Source of the DNA: Streptomyces sp. NRRL S-646 | GTDB lineage: Bacteria > Actinomycetota > Actinomycetes > Streptomycetales > Streptomycetaceae | Assembly (NCBI RefSeq): GCF_000720765.1 | Contig: NZ_JODC01000004.1 | Location: 286,712 to 350,711, forward strand | DNA length: 64,000 nt | Direction: 5' to 3' | Made by a program: the position numbers and the translations under genes | The notes under the pieces: model-generated | What the model was told of the DNA's origin: nothing | Seen by the model: only the letters and a program-made list of their open reading frames with translations | Databases searched by the model: none | In this document: one piece after another, positions 59,928-64,000 of the stretch | Numbering within the stretch: position 1 is the first letter of the stretch | Layout of the letters: every line of letters begins with the position of its first letter

Positions 59928-60680
59928 ATGGCCGAACAGCCCGCCGCCCGCGCTCCGCACCGCCTGCTGGTGGTCGAGGACGACCCCAGTATCCGCATGC
60001 TGCTGGAGTCCGCGCTGCGGCTGTCCGGCTACGAGGTGGCGAGCTCTGCCACCGGCCAGGCGGCGCTGCGGGACGTCGAGGGCTTCCGTCCCGACCTCGT
60101 GCTCCTCGACGTCATGCTGCCCGACCTGGACGGCTTCGCCGTCACCCGCACCCTGCGGGCGGCGGGGGTGCGAACGCCCGTGTTGTTCCTGACGGCCCGT
60201 GGTGAGGTCACCGACCGCATCGCGGGCCTGACGGCCGGCGGCGACGACTATGTGACCAAGCCCTTCAGCATCGAGGAGGTGCTGCTGCGCATCCACGCCA
60301 TTCTGCGCCGCACGGACCCGGACACCAGGTACGACGTGGAGGGCGTCGAAAAGGGCGTCCTGCGCTTCGCCGACCTGGAAATGGACGAGTACGCCCATGA
60401 GGTGCACAGGGCCGGCGAGTACATCCCGCTCTCGCCCACCGAGTTCAGGTTGCTCACCTACCTGCTGGAGAACAGCAACCGCGTGCTGAGCAAAACCAAG
60501 ATCCTCAACCATGTGTGGGGGGTCGACTTCACGGGCGACGGCCGCATCGTGGAAACCTATGTGAAGTACCTGCGGCGCAAGATCGATCGTCTCGACCCGC
60601 CGCTCTTGCACACCGTGCGCGGGGTCGGCTACTGCCTGCGGCTGCCTCGGCACCACCACAGCACCGGAACCGACCTGTGA
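59928..60680 (+). CDS. OmpR-family response regulator
   Basis: A 250-residue two-component response regulator. The receiver domain (about 12-125) has the acidic pair in VVEDDPS, the phospho-acceptor Asp in LVLLDVMLPDLDGF, the Thr in LFLTARGE and the Lys in DDYVTKPFS. The carboxy winged helix (about 145-240) reads IPLSPTEFRLLTYLLENSNR, VLSKTKILNHVWG, IVETYVKYLRRKID and TVRGVGYCLRL. It lies 31 bases after the GT39 gene and overlaps the kinase gene, suggesting that it controls the envelope glycosylation unit. Confidence 0.94.
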   Translation: MAEQPAARAPHRLLVVEDDPSIRMLLESALRLSGYEVASSATGQAALRDVEGFRPDLVLLDVMLPDLDGFAVTRTLRAAGVRTPVLFLTARGEVTDRIAGLTAGGDDYVTKPFSIEEVLLRIHAILRRTDPDTRYDVEGVEKGVLRFADLEMDEYAHEVHRAGEYIPLSPTEFRLLTYLLENSNRVLSKTKILNHVWGVDFTGDGRIVETYVKYLRRKIDRLDPPLLHTVRGVGYCLRLPRHHHSTGTDL

Positions 60681-62269
60681 TCCGCGGATTGACACGGTGG
60701 CTCCGATCGCTGCGCAGCCGCCTGGTACTGGGAGCAACCCTGCTCGCGGCGGCGGCCGTTTTCACGGCACAGACCATCGGAATACTCGTGCTCCACTCGT
60801 GGCTGCTCGACCGGGTCGACCAGCAGCTCACGGAGTTCATCCTCCCGCAGCGGGCCTTCACGGACCGGGACAGGCGGGCCGGTGAGCCGGTTCCGGGCTC
60901 CGTCAGCCTGCCCTCCGACTTCAGGGTCACCTTCTACGACGCCTCGGGTGCGAAGCGCGGCACGCTCGGCGGCGGGGACACGCCGGGGCCGAAACTCCCG
61001 AGCTCCACAAGCGAGTTGAACCTGACTCCGGGGCAGCAGGCCACCGTGCCGGCCAGGTCCGGAGACAGCCACTGGAGGGTGTTGCGGGGAACGGGAGCCG
61101 ACGACGCCAGTTATGTGGTCGCCCTTCCCCTCGACACCGTCGAGGAGACCATGTCCCAGCTTCTCGTCCTCAACGTGGCCGTATTCGCCGTGGCGGTGGT
61201 CGCACTGGTCGCCGTCGGCCGCTGGGTGGTCCGCCTCGGTCTGCTCCCGCTGACCCGGATGGAGCGCACGGCCCAGGACATCGCCGCGGGCAACCTGAGC
61301 CTGCGGCTGTCCGACACCGATCGGCGCACCGAGACCGGCCGCCTGGGCACCGTACTGAACGACATGCTCGACCGTCTCCAACAGGCCCTCCGCCAGCGCG
61401 AGTTCTCCGAGGCCCGGCTGCGCCGATTCGTCGCCGACGCCGGGCACGAACTCCGTACGCCCCTCACCTCCATCCAGGGCTTCGCCGAACTCGCCCTGCG
61501 CCATCCCGACCGGACCGCCGACCAGCGTCGGGAGGCCGACGAGCAGGTCGCCAAGAATGCCCTGCGCATGAACCACCTCGTCGACGATCTGCTGCTGCTC
61601 GCCAAACTCGACCAGGAACCCGAGTACCGCAGGGTCCCCGTGGACCTGCTCTCGCTCGCGGCCGACGCGGTGAGCGCGGCGACCATACGCGCGCGCGGCC
61701 TGCACCGTGTCACGCTCAGCCCGCTGGATGCCACGGCAGAGGACTCCGAGTTCGACGTGGTGGAGACCGTGGGCGACCCCGCTCGTCTTCTCCAGGTCGT
61801 CAACAATCTGTTGTCCAACGCCCTGGTCCACACACCGCCCGGCACCCCGGTCGACGTGCGTGTGAGCACGGCCCGCGCGAGTGCGATGACCGGTGGCACC
61901 GACCGCCCGGGCCGCACCAGTGCCGCTCCTCCGCTGGCCGAGGGCACGGCGATCTGTGTGATCGAAGTGGTCGACCAAGGCCCTGGTATGACCGCCGAGG
62001 AGGCCGAGCGGGTCTTCGAGCGCTTCTACCGTGTCGACCCCTCCCGCTCCCGCGACCAAGGCGGCAGCGGCCTCGGCCTCGCCATCGCCTCGGCGATCGC
62101 CCAGGGCCACGGCGGACGTCTTGAGCTCGACACGCGAGCCGGATCGGGATGCACCTTTCGGTTGCTGCTCCCGGTGGTCGACGGCCGAGTAGGCCGTGTA
62201 TCGGAGCCGGACGTCCCCTCGACGCTGCCCGCCATCACGCGCCGACCGCCCGGCCGGTTCATGGCGTAG
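60677..62269 (+). CDS. Sensor histidine kinase
   Basis: A 530-residue membrane kinase: transmembrane segments at about 14-38 and 155-175, an outer sensor domain between, a HAMP linker (RMERTAQDIAAGNLSLRLSD) and the H-box VADAGHELRTPLTSIQGFAE with the phospho-accepting His near 258. The ATPase domain has the N-box VVNNLLSNALVHTP, G1 VVDQGPGM, the F-box RVFERFYRVD and G2 GGSGLGLAIASAI. The GTG start overlaps the regulator stop (GTGA), so the pair is coupled. The tail after GCTFRLLLPV is 30 residues and may be partly made of DNA joined at the break near 62262, where remains of another gene begin on the other strand. Confidence 0.93.
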   Translation: MIRGLTRWLRSLRSRLVLGATLLAAAAVFTAQTIGILVLHSWLLDRVDQQLTEFILPQRAFTDRDRRAGEPVPGSVSLPSDFRVTFYDASGAKRGTLGGGDTPGPKLPSSTSELNLTPGQQATVPARSGDSHWRVLRGTGADDASYVVALPLDTVEETMSQLLVLNVAVFAVAVVALVAVGRWVVRLGLLPLTRMERTAQDIAAGNLSLRLSDTDRRTETGRLGTVLNDMLDRLQQALRQREFSEARLRRFVADAGHELRTPLTSIQGFAELALRHPDRTADQRREADEQVAKNALRMNHLVDDLLLLAKLDQEPEYRRVPVDLLSLAADAVSAATIRARGLHRVTLSPLDATAEDSEFDVVETVGDPARLLQVVNNLLSNALVHTPPGTPVDVRVSTARASAMTGGTDRPGRTSAAPPLAEGTAICVIEVVDQGPGMTAEEAERVFERFYRVDPSRSRDQGGSGLGLAIASAIAQGHGGRLELDTRAGSGCTFRLLLPVVDGRVGRVSEPDVPSTLPAITRRPPGRFMA

Positions 62270-62619
62270 GCCCTGTCCAGGTCGTCCTGGGTGAACTGGC
62301 TGACATAGCCCCGGACGCCGGGCATACCGGCCGGGAACTCCGACTCGAGCTGGCTCTCGTCGGCGGGGGGTGTGTCCGCGGGCAGCGCGACCATCGTCAG
62401 GGAGCCGTCGTCGGCTGTGTAGACCCCGAGGGGGTGGTACTTCTGGACGACGCCGTCGAGGTCCTGGTACTGCTGCTGGCTCGTCAGTGAGTCGGACGCA
62501 GACGGCGTATCCGTATCGTCCGCGTAGGAGGGGACGGGTGATGCCAGGGACACCGCTGCGGTCGCGGCGACGGTGGCCAGCGCCGCGGCGAGGCGCCTTC
62601 TTCTCGTTGTGGTCCTCAT
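62026..62619 (-). pseudogene. Secreted protein gene, 3' part lost
   Basis: An ATG at 62619 with AGAGGA upstream opens a good signal peptide (MRTTTRRRRLAAALATVAAT, cleavage near PSYADD) and a mature start with QQQYQDLDGVVQKYHPLGVY, then TADDGSLTMVALPADTPPAD and YVSQFTQDDLDRAYA. From about 62262 onward the frame reads antisense through the histidine kinase gene and becomes Arg/Ser/Pro-rich until a stop at 62026. The true gene is thus cut after about 119 codons by the junction with kinase-side DNA. The family is not recognised; the beginning resembles pro-regions of secreted actinobacterial enzymes. Confidence 0.65.
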
Positions 62620-63021
62620 CGTTCCTCTTTCTCGCGGAGGGAGCCGGCGGCCGGATCGGCAGGGTCGGCTCACGAAGGAGATGAATTTTGCGAACGGTGT
62701 GCGGGCACCGCTTTCGGCCCGTTGGGCCCGGTACCCGGAGGTGACCGGGCCCGCCCTGCGGGTCAGGCCCGCTTCAGGGGAGTGGAGACGCTCCCACAAC
62801 GGTGTGGGGGCTCTCAGTGCTCGTGAGGGTCTGAGCGGCACCGGATCGGAGGTTCCGCTTCGATGGGCTCGGCCCCTCGTGCTGTGTGCCATGCGGCAAC
62901 AACGCTGTTGTCGTGGCTTCCACCTGTGTGGATGACGTCGACGATGCAGGTGAAGGACAGACCGAAACAATGGGGGACGTTATTTAGTAGGTAGTGCCGC
63001 CATTAAGACGCCCACCCCGAC
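62620..63021. other. Intergenic stretch between two broken genes
   Basis: About 400 bases between the truncated secreted protein gene and the LuxR remnant. A short inverted repeat ACAAC-gct-GTTGT lies near 62899-62911, and a slightly A+T-richer patch (GTTATTTAGTAG) near 62979. No gene, RNA or clear promoter is supported. Confidence 0.45.
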
Positions 63022-63840
63022 GTGAAACAGATCAACATCGACCGGGCCCTGTGCCAGGGACACCTCGCCCTCGCGCAGGGGCGGCGCTCCCTGGCCCACG
63101 ACCACTTCGCCACCGCGGCGGCGGCCGCCAGCGGTACGAGCGAGGTGGACGTGAGCATCAGGATCGCCGCCGCGCTCGCCGGATTCCATCTCGCCGAGGG
63201 TGCCCCCGCAGGCGGCCTGGGAGATCGCCGAACCCGCGCTGTCGATGTTGCGAGGACTCAGGTCCTGGGCTCGGACCCTGGACCTCGTCCCGGTCGCGGT
63301 CGAGGCCGCGCTGGCCTGTGGGCACCACGCGTTGGTCGAACGACTCGTGGCGGAGGCCGAGTCGGACGTGTGCGGCCGCGACGCGCCGACCGCCTCGGCC
63401 GAACTGGCGCTGGCCCGAGGTGTCTTGCTGCGCGCCACCGAGCCGGTGCGGGCCGCCGAGCACTTCGCCGAGGCGCAGCACAGATGGCAGGACATCGACC
63501 GTCCCTACGACGTCGCCAAGGCTGCCGAACGCCGGGGTGAAGCCTTGACCTGCTCGTCTCCCGACGACGCGGCGGCGCACCTGACCGACGCGGCGCGCGG
63601 CTTCACCGAGCTCGGCGCGACCTGCGACGCCGCACGCTGCCAGCACCGCCTACGCGAACTCGGTCTCCAGACGTCACGGCGACCGGGACGCCGCGGCTAC
63701 GGAACCCAGCTGTCACCCCGTGAACTGGAAATCGCCAAGCTGCTCGCCGACGGCGCCACCAACCAGGACATCGCCATCGCATGTCCACCCTCGCCGGGCG
63801 TACCGTCGAGCGGCGCCGGCCGTGGAGCGGTCTACCGAAC
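63022..63840 (+). pseudogene. LuxR-family regulator remnant with several frameshifts
   Basis: The carboxy part of a large LuxR (LAL-type) regulator in pieces. Frame one (63022 to about 63210) has GHLALAQGRRSLAHDHFATA. Frame two (63215 to about 63780) has AWEIAEPALSMLRGLRSWAR, ALACGHHALVERLVAEAES and the start of the DNA-binding domain, LSPRELEIAKLLADGATNQD. A third frame (from about 63782) continues with a decayed LAGRTVERRRP where LSxRTVExHV is expected. The ATPase part is missing upstream and the recognition helix is damaged, so it cannot work. The right end of the window after 63840 shows no clear gene. Confidence 0.75.
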
Positions 63841-64000
63841 GAGCCTGTTGGCACGGAAGATCGAGGGGCAGTCGCGTCCCTCGGTTTGGGAATCGCTTCT
63901 CAGAGGTCGTTTTCGTCTATGGTGCGGTGTTATCGCTAGTTTTGCGACCACTGATGATCTGGTGCTGGTGAGTCTTCAGTGCGGAACGCGGCTGGCGAGA

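Noticed and set aside
1..64000. CRISPR arrays, tRNA or rRNA genes, prophage modules and biosynthetic gene clusters
   Set aside because: No regular spaced repeats, no recognisable RNA gene sequence, no phage structural genes and no polyketide, peptide or terpene synthase genes were seen on reading through.

Overview
The window reads as chromosomal DNA of a Streptomyces-type actinomycete. The support is very high G+C, GTG/TTG starts, dense single-gene and operon packing on both strands, and several Streptomyces hallmarks: a conservon (CvnA-D) operon, a DUF5709 protein, an MmyB-type regulator beside an SDR gene, an ECF sigma/RskA-like anti-sigma pair, a DUF6397 protein, and a short leader peptide ahead of a sulfur-uptake operon. 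I saw no rRNA or tRNA gene and no CRISPR array. No species assignment is attempted.

Left part (1-10.5 kb): the start of a GAF/SpoIIE-type regulator, a cyclase-family hydrolase and a YjbQ protein. Then comes a sulfonate ABC transporter operon (ssuCBA-like) preceded by a leaderless 27-residue leader peptide, followed by a flavin monooxygenase-like gene that may serve the same pathway. An MltG-like protein with a repetitive tail and an ABC exporter divergent from its MarR regulator complete this part.

Middle left (11-27 kb): a dicarboxylate/glutamate symporter, a secreted PNGase A-like protein, an L,D-transpeptidase-like lipoprotein, and a tandem pair of ABC exporter half-transporters with complementary defects. 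Next are an ECF sigma/anti-sigma unit facing a repeat lipoprotein, the unit DUF5709/cysteine-free L31/AhpD-like, a DUF457 membrane hydrolase, a DUF3516 helicase and acyl-CoA thioesterase II.

Middle (27-40.6 kb): a signalling block with an MHYT membrane sensor, conservon CvnA, B, C and D, and a separate second roadblock protein beside an F420-type oxidoreductase. It is followed by a methyltransferase, a hydrolase divergent from a PadR regulator with a nested palindrome, Streptomyces-type hypotheticals, a secreted esterase-like enzyme and a fatty acid desaturase.

Accessory, rearranged part (40.8-56 kb): an SNF2-type helicase cut off just before its ATP-binding motif, an IS701 fragment, a WD40 gene with a lost 5' end and a frameshift, and a complete IS1380-family element. 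A second, truncated end of the same element lies 2 kb away, and the two enclose an SDR gene and its MmyB regulator. Beyond them are a MarR-controlled cupin/XapX/XapX/esterase unit, an IS5 remnant, and a PaaX regulator next to a redoxin/thioredoxin/YajC operon with a 38-bp AT-rich palindrome. A truncated SDR gene and other small broken genes follow.

Right part (56-64 kb): a cell-envelope glycosylation unit (GT2-GtrA fusion and an ArnT-like GT39 enzyme with Pro-Glu-Gly-Met repeats) with a two-component system directly downstream, then the remains of a secreted protein gene and of a LuxR-family regulator gene.
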